DNA from: Oculatella sp. LEGE 06141
GTDB taxonomy: Bacteria > Cyanobacteriota > Cyanobacteriia > Elainellales > Elainellaceae
Assembly: GCF_015207605.1 (NCBI RefSeq)
Contig: NZ_JADEWO010000003.1
Span: 208,621-272,620, forward strand
DNA length: 64,000 nt
Direction: 5' to 3'
The notes under the pieces: generated by a model
Told to the model about the DNA's origin: nothing
The model's database searches: none
The model's input: only the letters and a program-made list of their open reading frames with translations
Position numbers and translations under genes: made by a program
In this document: positions 38,689 to 47,124 of the stretch, piece by piece
Position numbering within the stretch: position 1 is the stretch's first letter
How the letters are laid out: each line of letters starts with the position of its first letter

Positions 38689-39831
38689 TTAATTCAAGCT
38701 GCCGCGTTTCATCTGCTCTCGTTCCATTGCTTCAAACAATGCCCGAAAGTTTCCTTCTCCAAATCCCTGGGCTTGACCGCAGCGATCGTTGATTTGGTAA
38801 GTCTGCCGTTCAATGAATTCAAAGAAAAACGTTGGTTGATCAAAAATAGGCTGGGTAAACGTTTGCAGTAGGGTTGCCTGCGGTAGTTCGGGTTGCCAAT
38901 CCACCAGGATTTGCTGTGCTGCGATCGCTTCCCACGCCTGCACCGAGAGCGGAAACCCAGGACGCTGTTTGAGCTGTTCGTAGTACGTCACCGGAACATG
39001 GAGAAACGCCATACCCATCTGTCGTAGCTGGGCGATCGCCTGCACAATATCCACCGTTTGCAGCGCGATGTGTTGAATCCCTGCACCTCGGTTCAGATCC
39101 AAAAACTCTTGAATTTGAGAACCGGTAGAGGCGGGTTCGTTGATCGGCAGTTGGGCATTGCCGTCTGGATGAACCAACACCTGGCTATGCAGTCCTGAAC
39201 GGCCAGTATGAATTGAAAAAGCTTGCTGCCGCTGAAAGCCAAATGCCGTCTCGTACCAGGCGATTGCCCGTCCCAACTCTCCAACCGGAACATTCAAGAC
39301 CAGATGATCGATCCCCGTCCACGAAGCGACTGGGTGCGAATCAGCGGCAGGCAACAGCCCATCCCAGTTCAGCGTGCTGAGCGGGTGCCGATCTCGGTTC
39401 TCACGGTCGTTTTCAATGGCTAAGGGGATTGGAGCGATCGATCGCCGCCTTTCTACCAGCGTATGGCTCAGATCGCCCCAGCCAGATACCTGTGCCCAGC
39501 GGTTCCACCCCTGGGAATGGATTTGATATTGGATGGGGCAACGAACTGTCGCACCTGCTGCTGCCGCCTGCGCCACCATCGCCTCCAGGTTCAACACCTG
39601 AAACGCAATGTCTGCGATGCCCGGAGGATGCAACGCTAAATAGTGGGCAATGGGACTTGCCTGGTTTAAGGGTGAAGAGAGCAGGAAGCGAATTTCTCCC
39701 ACTCCAATGGCTTCTGTCTGCGTATGGCTATTCGTGCTGCTGGCAAGGTGCCGAAACCCAAGCGTGTGAATAAACCAATGTCGCCACAATGGTGCATCTT
39801 CTACATAGAAGTGAACGTAGTCAATGTTCAT
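38689..39831 (-). CDS. hppD: 4-hydroxyphenylpyruvate dioxygenase
   Basis: 380 residues. Two glyoxalase-fold halves: MNIDYVHFYVEDAPLWRHWFIHTLGF and WTGIDHLVLNVPVGELGRAIAWYETAFGF; candidate Fe(II) ligands include His in GIDHLVLNVP, His in GIQHIALQT and the Glu in FEFIER near the C-terminus. It makes homogentisate for tocopherol synthesis. ATG at 39831 has GGAAG six bases before it; an in-frame TTG upstream (39840) is less likely. Its downstream spacing to lexA is 88 nt, holding the LexA box. Confidence 0.93.
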   Translation of the reverse strand: MNIDYVHFYVEDAPLWRHWFIHTLGFRHLASSTNSHTQTEAIGVGEIRFLLSSPLNQASPIAHYLALHPPGIADIAFQVLNLEAMVAQAAAAGATVRCPIQYQIHSQGWNRWAQVSGWGDLSHTLVERRRSIAPIPLAIENDRENRDRHPLSTLNWDGLLPAADSHPVASWTGIDHLVLNVPVGELGRAIAWYETAFGFQRQQAFSIHTGRSGLHSQVLVHPDGNAQLPINEPASTGSQIQEFLDLNRGAGIQHIALQTVDIVQAIAQLRQMGMAFLHVPVTYYEQLKQRPGFPLSVQAWEAIAAQQILVDWQPELPQATLLQTFTQPIFDQPTFFFEFIERQTYQINDRCGQAQGFGEGNFRALFEAMEREQMKRGSLN

Positions 39832-40144
39832 TGCTTCCAATCTTTAGCCATCAGCTTGCGAAACAATTTTGCCTTGTTCATCCGTGTTCGGGGTCATTCT
39901 TCCGGCAGAATATTAGTTTTCTCAAAGAATAAGTGACGATTGGGTTACACCACTGGGGCTGCACGGCCATTGTCAGCAGAAGCCTCTGTGGTTCTGTCGA
40001 GAGGGGCAACAGAACGGCATCTACTGCTGGCTTGGGTCGCAGCATTTTGCTGCGATCGACCTTCAAACTACCATCATCTGGTGTCGAATGACGCAACGAA
40101 GCGGGTTGCTTCTTCCGCCATCCTGCTGAATATTACTGCAACCC
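39832..40144. other. Intergenic region upstream of hppD
   Basis: About 310 bases with no supported gene; it holds the presumed hppD promoter and the 3' end of the next minus-strand gene. Nothing else is seen. Confidence 0.5.
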
Positions 40145-40936
40145 TCAGGGCTTCGCTACAGCGATGCTTTTATCGATGCTGTTGGGCTGATAGTGGGCTG
40201 CTGAGTATTGATCCACATGGCGAAATAGCGTCAGGGGAGGAGTAGAGCGGCAGGTGAAGAATTCAACGATCGCCAGACTCTCGGATACTTTAACCTTGGG
40301 AGACAGATCTTTAGGCGGGTCGGCTCGCCACTGCCACTGAAGTTGGGCAGGAACCGTATCAATAAGATGGTGGTGGCTCCAGGTGCGGCGTTGACCCAGG
40401 GCACCAAATTCTTGCAGTTCTCGCCGCAAAACAGACGCAATGACAAAGGAAGCCGGAGAGCGATCGCCCTCAATGGCCTCCATAAAGTACTTGAGTGCCC
40501 CGGCGGGTTGAGGTGGCTTTGACAAACTGCCGCTAGTTTCCAATGCTTTTTCGAGATGAGCCATAACGCCAAAGGCTTCAGGCACTGCCCAAACCAGGCC
40601 AATTCCGTCCTGCTGGGTACGATACAGGTAGCTAACCAGGCGATAGTGTGGCTTGAGCGTTAACCCAGGCAGTTTAAGTAGCGCTGCTCCGGGGTTAACG
40701 GTGCTAACAAACCATTCGCTTGCCTGACGGGTTGCGGGCACAACCTCCGCTTGTGGGACACTCCCGTGGGCAAAAATTCCGCTTAAGTCATCCAGCGATT
40801 CTGGTTCCGGAGGCTCCTCTGCTGCTGTTCCCTCCTGAGCTTGAACCGATGGCTCGGTGCTAGGCAGAGTCAGCATCATCTGGATGTATTGCCTGACCTT
40901 TTTGATTTTTTCCAGCGGAAATTTTTGAATTGACAT
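40145..40936 (-). CDS. Conserved hypothetical protein
   Basis: 263 residues from ATG at 40936 (MSIQKFPLEKIKKVRQYIQMM). An N-terminal helix is followed by an acidic linker (AAEEPPEPESLDDLSG) and a globular domain with LLKLPGLTLKPHYRLVSYLYRTQQDGIGLVWAVPE, then a conserved WQWRADPPKDLS region. No function recognised; gene position next to psaM offers no clue. The reading frame is open 114 nt further upstream without a ribosome site. Confidence 0.7.
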   Translation of the reverse strand: MSIQKFPLEKIKKVRQYIQMMLTLPSTEPSVQAQEGTAAEEPPEPESLDDLSGIFAHGSVPQAEVVPATRQASEWFVSTVNPGAALLKLPGLTLKPHYRLVSYLYRTQQDGIGLVWAVPEAFGVMAHLEKALETSGSLSKPPQPAGALKYFMEAIEGDRSPASFVIASVLRRELQEFGALGQRRTWSHHHLIDTVPAQLQWQWRADPPKDLSPKVKVSESLAIVEFFTCRSTPPLTLFRHVDQYSAAHYQPNSIDKSIAVAKP

Positions 40937-41156
40937 GACCAGAGGGAACCCACGCAAGTGGACAACGTAAAATCCAATGGTGCAATGCAACAAGCTTTGG
41001 AACTGCCCTATGGCAGCACTGGGGGGCAAAGCGGTGCGCTCTGGAAGCAACGAGAGCTAACGAGCGTGATGCGACGCACCAAGGTGATTAAGATACTAAC
41101 TAGTTTTCCCTGACTGGTCTGAGAAGTGTACTTCAGACGGTGGATGGATAATAAAA

Positions 41157-41585
41157 CTAAGGATGGGTGGAGGTTGACGGCACACCAGAATCGAGTGTGG
41201 GTGCCGTTGGCCGCAGCCACATAACGCGACGCTGTTGGGGATCAACACGGGCGCTTTGTTCTTGCATCACGCTTTTTGCCTGTTGGGGATCAAACTGGCG
41301 GTTGAAGTCTGCCTGGAGAAGCTTGACCCGCGAGTCTAAAGTGGCTACTTCACCTTCCAGTTCTTGCAGTTTGTCGTGTTGCGCCAAATTGTAAGGAACA
41401 AGCCGAATGAGGGTTACACCCGCGACCAAAGCTAAGACACAATTCACCGCCACTTTTACGCCAACTTCGGCAGCTGCAACTTGGTGCGCTTGCCAGCGCT
41501 TGCGAACACGAGGTCGAAGAACGACTCGGCGCTTGGGTTGTTCAACGGTTGGGGAGGGCTGGCTGGAGTGTTTAAGTGCATTCAT
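41157..41585 (-). CDS. Small membrane protein with coiled coil, unknown function
   Basis: 142 residues. A basic N-terminus (KRRVVLRPRVRKRW), one membrane helix (VNCVLALVAGVTLIRLVPYNL), then a periplasmic coiled coil (HDKLQELEGEVATLDSRVKLLQADFNRQF). This FtsL/DivIC-like layout is common in cyanobacterial conserved proteins; septum or pilus roles have not been shown. Start ATG at 41585. The gene precedes the one ending at 40145 on the same strand. Confidence 0.72.
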   Translation of the reverse strand: MNALKHSSQPSPTVEQPKRRVVLRPRVRKRWQAHQVAAAEVGVKVAVNCVLALVAGVTLIRLVPYNLAQHDKLQELEGEVATLDSRVKLLQADFNRQFDPQQAKSVMQEQSARVDPQQRRVMWLRPTAPTLDSGVPSTSTHP

Positions 41586-41811
41586 TTGTACTATAATCTT
41601 GTTTTAGCAGTAGGGAGCCTGATGAGTAAGATCCCTAGCATGACGAGCCGTTGCTGAGTGGGAAACCAGCGCTACAAACCCAAAGACTGGGCAGCATTTC
41701 TCACTAGTTGTACCCAAAAATGGTTAGATACACCCGATTTTTACTTCTCTTTAAGAGTTTCTCTAGAAAAACAACGTTAGCTGCTGTTTTTGGACGTTGC
41801 AATCAAAATAA

Positions 41812-41912
41812 GCAGAGAGCCTAAACTAACGTTGCTGTGAGGTCTGAGCTGGGCGCTTGAAGCGGCGATCGCCTCAATCGTCCTAACACTGACCTCACGG
41901 CAGGCTCTCTGC
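41812..41912. ncRNA. Candidate structured RNA or long hairpin near psaM
   Basis: Outer 11-bp perfect stem GCAGAGAGCCT (41812-41822) / AGGCTCTCTGC (41902-41912), and an inner 11-bp stem GCTGTGAGGTC (41834-41844) / GACCTCACGGC (41891-41901, one G-U). The two stems stack on the right side and are separated by an 11-nt bulge on the left. The apical loop holds a HIP1 palindrome. On the minus strand a T-rich tract follows, so it may be the psaM terminator or an independent small RNA. No match to a known RNA family is claimed. Confidence 0.45.
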
Positions 41913-41959
41913 AAAATTACGGCAAACGTTTATTCGACAAAGCGAGCCAGAGGCTTGAC

Positions 41960-42055
41960 TTACTTATAAAGTTCTGTAGCTAGCCGGAAAGCCATTACAC
42001 CTGGAATCAGGGCAACAACAAGCGCTACAAAGATTTGAGTATCTGATAAGGCCAT
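41960..42055 (-). CDS. psaM: Photosystem I reaction centre subunit XII (PsaM)
   Basis: 31-residue one-helix protein: [31 protein letters not shown], the length and pattern of PsaM (MALxDTQ... AFRL(S/A)TELYK). It is a PSI core subunit at the monomer interface in the thylakoid membrane. AGGAG lies 10 nt before the ATG on the minus strand. It is an isolated small gene followed by the hairpin at 41812-41912. Confidence 0.92.
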   Translation of the reverse strand: MALSDTQIFVALVVALIPGVMAFRLATELYK

Positions 42056-42541
42056 AATTACAACACTCCTAAACGTGTAAGCGAGGGTTTAAAACGCCAC
42101 CATGCTCTTAGAGGAGGCAGGCATACGTTAATTTCACCAATGTCAAACAAATCAGTTCATTCTGGAATGCCTTTTTACATGATGTAACACAATGAGGCGA
42201 ATAGCGCACCGAAATTGCGGTTTTTGCAAAATTTGGGGGTGAGTCCACGTATTGATCCACGTGTTAGTCCACGGTATCGGTGGTATCGGTAGAGATAGCT
42301 CGTTGAATCATCTTTCATTTGGGCGATGTCGGTTCGTCTGCTCACACCCTACGTTAGGAAAACTAATGGGCAGAAAAACTAATTGACCGTGTTCCTGGCT
42401 AAGAGATGGCGATAAAATCCCTGAGATTTGGTGTTTTTCCGGGTTGCTGATTCAGTCTCGTTATACTGAAGCCAAGATGCAAAATCTCTACAGATTACAG
42501 GCCACAGATTACAAGTAACGCTGAGGTACAGGGGCACAATC
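42056..42541. other. Divergent intergenic region psaM/phoU
   Basis: About 485 bases. It holds the promoters of psaM (minus) and phoU (plus), and the 12-bp direct repeats at 42244-42279. No other gene is supported. Confidence 0.5.
42244..42279. repeat. Three direct repeats, 12-bp period
   Basis: TCCACG repeats at 42244, 42256 and 42268 (units TCCACGTATTGA, TCCACGTGTTAG, TCCACGGTATCG), followed by a GGTATCGGT repeat twice. The even spacing, near one helical turn, suggests a regulator binding array upstream of phoU or psaM. It does not match the cyanobacterial Pho box (CTTAACC-type repeats). Confidence 0.6.
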
Positions 42542-43219
42542 GTGGTTGGTGATAGTATTCCATCGGACGATTCAAAACCGACTCGAATTCAGTTCGAACG
42601 TCAGATTAGACGCCTTCAGCGAGATGTGTTGCGAATGGGGGCACTGGTCGAAAATTCATGCTGGCTGGCTCGAAAGGCTCTATTTGAGCGAGATTTGGAC
42701 GCGGCTGAGCAAATTGCCATTCAAGATAAGCAAATCGATCAGTTTTATCGTCAAGTAGAGCTGGACTGTGTGAATTTAATGGCGCTACAGGCTCCCGTAA
42801 CGCAGGATTTGCGGTTGCTCAGTGCCCTGATGCAGCTAGTGCGTGACCTGGAACGAATTGGTGACTATGCTGAGGATCTGGGCGAAATTGCCATCAAGCT
42901 ATTTCCTTATCCAACCCATGACTGCATGGATCAAGTGCAGACCATGCTCGATCGCTGTCGGGCAATGGTGGCAATGAGTCTGGCTTCTCTTTCTAACCTG
43001 GATGCCCAATCGGGGTTAGATATCAAGGTGAAAGACGATGCGGTTGATTCGGATTATGAGCTGCTTTACGATTTGCTGGCGCGGCAAACTAATGTAGTTG
43101 GGCCAATTGAGCCTATTGTGCTGTTGGTGCTTGTGATTCGCTACTTAGAGCGAATGGCAGACCACGCTACTAATATTGGTCAGCGAGTGGCCTACATTGT
43201 TACAGGGCAGCGGCATTGA
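42542..43219 (+). CDS. phoU: Phosphate-transport system regulatory protein PhoU
   Basis: 225 residues, all-helical with two PhoU repeats (about 20-110 and 125-215), seen as FERQIRRLQRDVLRMGALVENSCWLARKAL and VRDLERIGDYAEDLGEIAI / IRYLERMADHATNIGQRV, which carry the conserved ERxxDxA motif near 103 and 206. PhoU links the Pst transporter to the SphS/PhoR histidine kinase to hold down the phosphate regulon. It starts with GTG at 42542. No pst genes are in the window. Confidence 0.93.
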   Translation: MVGDSIPSDDSKPTRIQFERQIRRLQRDVLRMGALVENSCWLARKALFERDLDAAEQIAIQDKQIDQFYRQVELDCVNLMALQAPVTQDLRLLSALMQLVRDLERIGDYAEDLGEIAIKLFPYPTHDCMDQVQTMLDRCRAMVAMSLASLSNLDAQSGLDIKVKDDAVDSDYELLYDLLARQTNVVGPIEPIVLLVLVIRYLERMADHATNIGQRVAYIVTGQRH

Positions 43220-43349
43220 GTTTGGTTAAACCTTGCTAGTTTTTCCTGGATGGAGAGTCTGGTTTCGATCGTTCTCGGCAGCCTACTCCCCATTCCGCCT
43301 CGCTGCCAAGTAGAATACATCCTGCAATTCCCAACGCAGGTGCCGTTCT

Positions 43350-44372
43350 ATGGATTATCGAGAAGCTGGGGTGGATGTGGAGGCGGGGCGTGCGTTTGTA
43401 CGTCAAATTCGCAGCATGGTGGAGAGTACCCGTCGCCCGGAGGTGTTGGGTGGTTTGGGTGGCTTTAGCGGGCTGTTTCAGATCCCAGGCGGGTATCGTG
43501 AACCGGTTCTGGTTTCGGGGACGGATGGGGTTGGCACCAAGTTAAAGTTAGCCCAGCAGTGCGATCGCCACGATACGGTTGGAATTGATCTGGTCGCTAT
43601 GTGCGTTAACGACGTGCTGACGAGCGGTGCTGAGCCGCTCTTCTTTCTGGATTATCTGGCAACCGGGCAGTTGAACCCGGAGCAGTTAACTCAGGTGGTG
43701 GCTGGAATTACGCAAGGATGCCAACTGGCCGGGTGTGCCTTGCTGGGAGGCGAAACGGCTGAGATGCCTGGTTTCTATCAGCCTGGGGAATATGATTTAG
43801 CTGGTTTCTCGGTGGGCATTGTGGAAAAGCAACATATCCTGGATGGGTCGCAGGTGCAGGTGGGCGATGTGGCGATCGGATTAGCCAGCCAGGGAGTTCA
43901 CAGTAACGGCTTTAGCCTGGTGCGAAAAATTCTGGAGGTTGCAGGGGTGCGCCTGGACGATACCTTTGATTTTTTGTCGGGTAAAACGATCGGAGACGAG
44001 TTGCTAACGCCCACTCAGATTTACGTCAAGCCGGTGCTTGCGGCTCGTCAATCCGGGTTAGAGTTTCACAGCATGGCGCATATTACGGGCGGTGGCCTGC
44101 CCGAAAATTTACCTCGCTGTTTAGGAGCCGATCAATCGATTCAGGTTGAGACGAGTCGGTGGACGGTGCCGCCGCTGTTTGATTGGCTGGCGAAAACGGG
44201 TGCCGTTAGCACCGAGGACATGTTTAATACCTTCAATATGGGGATTGGATTTGTGGTACTGGTGCCGCCCTCCCAGGTGGAACAGACAATTCAGTGGTTC
44301 GAGGCGCAGGCGATCGCCGCTTGGGCTATTGGTGAGGTGGTTGTGGGGCAGGGTGCGTTAGTTTTGACGTGA
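43350..44372 (+). CDS. purM: Phosphoribosylformylglycinamidine cyclo-ligase
   Basis: 340 residues, normal PurM length. Start [17 protein letters not shown], then the conserved [24 protein letters not shown] and [22 protein letters not shown] segments of the AIR synthase family. Catalyses step five of purine synthesis (FGAM to AIR) with ATP. It follows phoU by 130 nt on the same strand. Confidence 0.96.
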   Translation: MDYREAGVDVEAGRAFVRQIRSMVESTRRPEVLGGLGGFSGLFQIPGGYREPVLVSGTDGVGTKLKLAQQCDRHDTVGIDLVAMCVNDVLTSGAEPLFFLDYLATGQLNPEQLTQVVAGITQGCQLAGCALLGGETAEMPGFYQPGEYDLAGFSVGIVEKQHILDGSQVQVGDVAIGLASQGVHSNGFSLVRKILEVAGVRLDDTFDFLSGKTIGDELLTPTQIYVKPVLAARQSGLEFHSMAHITGGGLPENLPRCLGADQSIQVETSRWTVPPLFDWLAKTGAVSTEDMFNTFNMGIGFVVLVPPSQVEQTIQWFEAQAIAAWAIGEVVVGQGALVLT

Positions 44373-44403
44373 GCCTCAGCCGATTCTGAATTGAATACAC
44401 TGT

Positions 44404-44454
44404 TTCCAGAGCCGTATTCCAGAGCCATGTTCCAGAGCCGTGTCCAGAACCGTG
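44404..44454. repeat. 13-bp tandem repeat, four copies
   Basis: Units TTCCAGAGCCGTA, TTCCAGAGCCATG, TTCCAGAGCCGTG and TCCAGAACCGTG follow each other without gaps (13, 13, 13 and 12 bp) between purM and the next gene. A minisatellite-like array; no coding frame. Possibly slippage-prone. Confidence 0.8.
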
Positions 44455-44648
44455 AATATACCAAATCGGTGGACGAGACGGTACAAGGGCAAATAGTAGC
44501 TGTGGTCGAGCGGTTGCAGATGTTGCCAGCTTGAAGGAACCTGGATCGTAAACCTGCCAGGAGATCGTTGAACGGTTTGAGCAACTATCATCAACGATGT
44601 TGGATGCTGTTTGATTTGTTTCATCCTCTTAGTTTTGACTCAACTATC

Positions 44649-46175
44649 ATGCGTTGGCTGAAAGCAAATTTACCGTATGCTCTGGCGGCGATTGGATTTG
44701 CCTGTATTGCATTACTGCTAACTCATGCCTATCAAATCTTAGAATTTGATACCGATGAAGGCATCAATTTGATGAAAGCTCTGCTGTATTCCCAGGGGTT
44801 TTCGCTGTATACCGAAATCTGGAATGATCAGCCGCCGCTATTCACCGTGTTGCTTGCTGGATGGTTTAACCTCGTTGGGCAGTCTGTCTTTTCTGGCCGT
44901 TTATTGGTTGTCCTATTTTCAATAGTGTTGCTGTGGAGTTTTTACCAAATCATTGTTGTTACGCTTGGTAAAACTCCGGCACGGGTTAGCACGTTCTTGT
45001 TAGTTATCTCCTGGTTATATATCCGGCTTAGTGTGTCGGTGATGATTGGATTGCCCTCTCTTTCGGTGGCATTACTTTCTTTGTATCTTCTGATTCTTTA
45101 CCAGCAAAGAAGGGACAGGAGGTTTCTAATAATGTCAGCGGTTTTGCTAGCTTTATCGCTGCACATTAAGTTGATTACCGCCTTTTTTGTTCCGATTTTT
45201 GTTTTATATCTCGGCAGTTCTAATGGGTTTCTATATCGAGCAGCATCAGGTGATGAATTAAGTGGAAAAACAAGTGTCAAATCAAGCGATTTGATTCAGC
45301 CTATTCTGCTATGGATATTCAGTATTTCTATTACCTATGGGCTGGTGGGACTGGTGCTGAACTCGTTTTATCCAGAGCAGATTGTGCAAATTCATTTCGG
45401 CGAACGGGCAAAAGTCGTCGTTCAAAACTATGCAGATTTGCGCTATTTGCTCACGCTTTTAGGTCAGGATGCAAACTATGTCTGGTTAGGAGTACTGGGG
45501 GGGATCGCTGCTGGTGTGCTACGCCAGCGCGAAGGACTCTTGCCAATTGCCTGGTTTACGATCGCCTTTTTGTTGCTGGCAACGCACAACCCGGTGTGGT
45601 ATCACCATTATTTATTTTTATCGGTGCCGCTGGTGTGGTTGTCGGCCTATGCTATTGCGATCGCGGTGCCCTTTTTTAGGCAAAAAAGCTGGCGCTTGCA
45701 TCAATCCTGGAAACAGATGAGCAAACTCGGTTTCTCTGGCTTGGTGGGGGTGTTCGTTATTCTAACGGTGGTGGGAACGCCCGATCGATTAACGCGCCCC
45801 ATTAATGATGTGCCGATAGACGATCGCCGGGTTGCTGAACTGGTAGGGCAGTATCGGCATCAAACCCACTGGGTTCTGACCGATCGCCCGGTATATGCCT
45901 TCGCGGCTGGACTTCCTGTACCGCCAGAAATCGCTGTGATGTCGAGGAAGCGATTCAATTCTGGGGCGTTAACCTTCGACGATCTGCTCACCGTTTTACA
46001 AACCTATCAACCTGAGCAAATTGTTCTGGCAAAATACATTAATAGGATCAAAGCCTACGACCCGCTGCGGAAGTATATCAACCAAAACTACGTTAAAACC
46101 TACCGCAACAAAGATAATCAGATCGAACATTATTTGAGTAAAACCATTGCTGCCCCCCTAAACGAGCTGCCGTAG
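44649..46175 (+). CDS. Polytopic GT-C (family 39-like) glycosyltransferase, putative
   Basis: 508 residues with about ten membrane helices. After the first helix the loop LEFDTDEGINLMKALLYSQGFSLYTEIWNDQPPLF carries the acidic residues (DTDE) and following hydrophobic pattern typical of PMT/ArnT-type GT-C enzymes using polyprenyl-phosphate sugars. The soluble C-terminal domain (about 400-508) has VPPEIAVMSRKRFNSG. ATG at 44649 begins just before the first helix; a TTG at 44568 with AGGAG upstream would add 27 residues. Substrate unknown. Confidence 0.78.
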   Translation: MRWLKANLPYALAAIGFACIALLLTHAYQILEFDTDEGINLMKALLYSQGFSLYTEIWNDQPPLFTVLLAGWFNLVGQSVFSGRLLVVLFSIVLLWSFYQIIVVTLGKTPARVSTFLLVISWLYIRLSVSVMIGLPSLSVALLSLYLLILYQQRRDRRFLIMSAVLLALSLHIKLITAFFVPIFVLYLGSSNGFLYRAASGDELSGKTSVKSSDLIQPILLWIFSISITYGLVGLVLNSFYPEQIVQIHFGERAKVVVQNYADLRYLLTLLGQDANYVWLGVLGGIAAGVLRQREGLLPIAWFTIAFLLLATHNPVWYHHYLFLSVPLVWLSAYAIAIAVPFFRQKSWRLHQSWKQMSKLGFSGLVGVFVILTVVGTPDRLTRPINDVPIDDRRVAELVGQYRHQTHWVLTDRPVYAFAAGLPVPPEIAVMSRKRFNSGALTFDDLLTVLQTYQPEQIVLAKYINRIKAYDPLRKYINQNYVKTYRNKDNQIEHYLSKTIAAPLNELP

Positions 46176-46203
46176 GGCAATGGGTGCCAAAGCCCTGTCG
46201 CTT

Positions 46204-47124
46204 CTAGCGGGGAGTGGCGGAACGTTGAGCCTGTTGCAACAGTTGAGCCGCACTCTCGGCCCATTGGATGTTTCCCTGTGCTGTAAATAAGTCTCTGGCG
46301 TTGGTTAACACACGCTGCGCTTCGGTGTAGTTACCTTGACGCATAAATACTAACCCTGCTCCGTAGTAGGCATTGGGATAGTTGGGATTGCCTTCGGCAG
46401 CCCGCCGGAAGGCCGCCAGGGCAGCGTCTAAATCGTCCTGGTCGAGCAAGATCGAGCCAAGGCCATACTGTGCTTCTGGATAATTGGGGCTGATGGTTAC
46501 TGCCCGTTGAAAGGCGGTTCTGGCCTGGTCAACTTGCTGTTGCTGTAAATACACCTGACCCAGATGGAATGCTGGCTCAGGTGCGCTGGGGCTGAGCTGT
46601 ATGGCTCGTTGAAAGTGCGCGATCGCCGCTTCTAGCTGACCTCGTTGGCGCTGCACCAACCCCAGGTTGTAGTGCGCTAACCCCAGGTTTGGGTCTAGCT
46701 CGACCGCCCGCTGCAAATAGTCGTTAGCCTGTTCGTAATTATCTCCTTCTAGCAGTGCAGCTCCCAGGTTGGCATAAGCCAGCGCAAATCCGGGTTCCAC
46801 CTGGGTCGCCTGGTAGAAAGCAGTGGCAGCGGGTTGCAGTTGTCCTTGCTGGCGCAGAGCCAGCCCCAGGTTGTAATAGGCTGGAGCCAATTGAGGGTTC
46901 AGCTCTGTTGCTCGCTGAAATGCAGCGATCGCCTCATTCAGTTGTCCTTGTTGAATGGACTGTAGCCCCAGGCTCAGTTGGGCTTCTGCCGCCTGAGTGC
47001 TGGATTGAGCTTGTGCCAGATGGTCAGGAGCGGCCAGGTGGAGGGGGGAACCGGACAGCGGCAGGAACCATGCTCCTGTGAGTCCGCCCATGAGTCCTAA
47101 ACTGAAACGAAAGGGTCTCTTCAT
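46204..47124 (-). CDS. TPR-repeat protein with signal peptide
   Basis: 306 residues. A signal peptide (FRFSLGLMGGLTGAWFLPLSG) is followed by about seven or eight tetratricopeptide repeats (NPQLAPAYYNLGLALRQQGQLQPAATAFYQATQVEP and relatives). Exported scaffold for protein contacts, probably periplasmic. ATG at 47124 has AGGAG 10 nt upstream and overlaps the stop of the upstream gene as ATGA, so the two are translationally coupled. The partner is the membrane protein at 47121-48860. Confidence 0.88.
   Translation of the reverse strand: MKRPFRFSLGLMGGLTGAWFLPLSGSPLHLAAPDHLAQAQSSTQAAEAQLSLGLQSIQQGQLNEAIAAFQRATELNPQLAPAYYNLGLALRQQGQLQPAATAFYQATQVEPGFALAYANLGAALLEGDNYEQANDYLQRAVELDPNLGLAHYNLGLVQRQRGQLEAAIAHFQRAIQLSPSAPEPAFHLGQVYLQQQQVDQARTAFQRAVTISPNYPEAQYGLGSILLDQDDLDAALAAFRRAAEGNPNYPNAYYGAGLVFMRQGNYTEAQRVLTNARDLFTAQGNIQWAESAAQLLQQAQRSATPR

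Noticed and set aside
44404..44454. Possible CRISPR array
   Set aside because: Units are 13 bp with no spacers, so it is a tandem repeat, not CRISPR.
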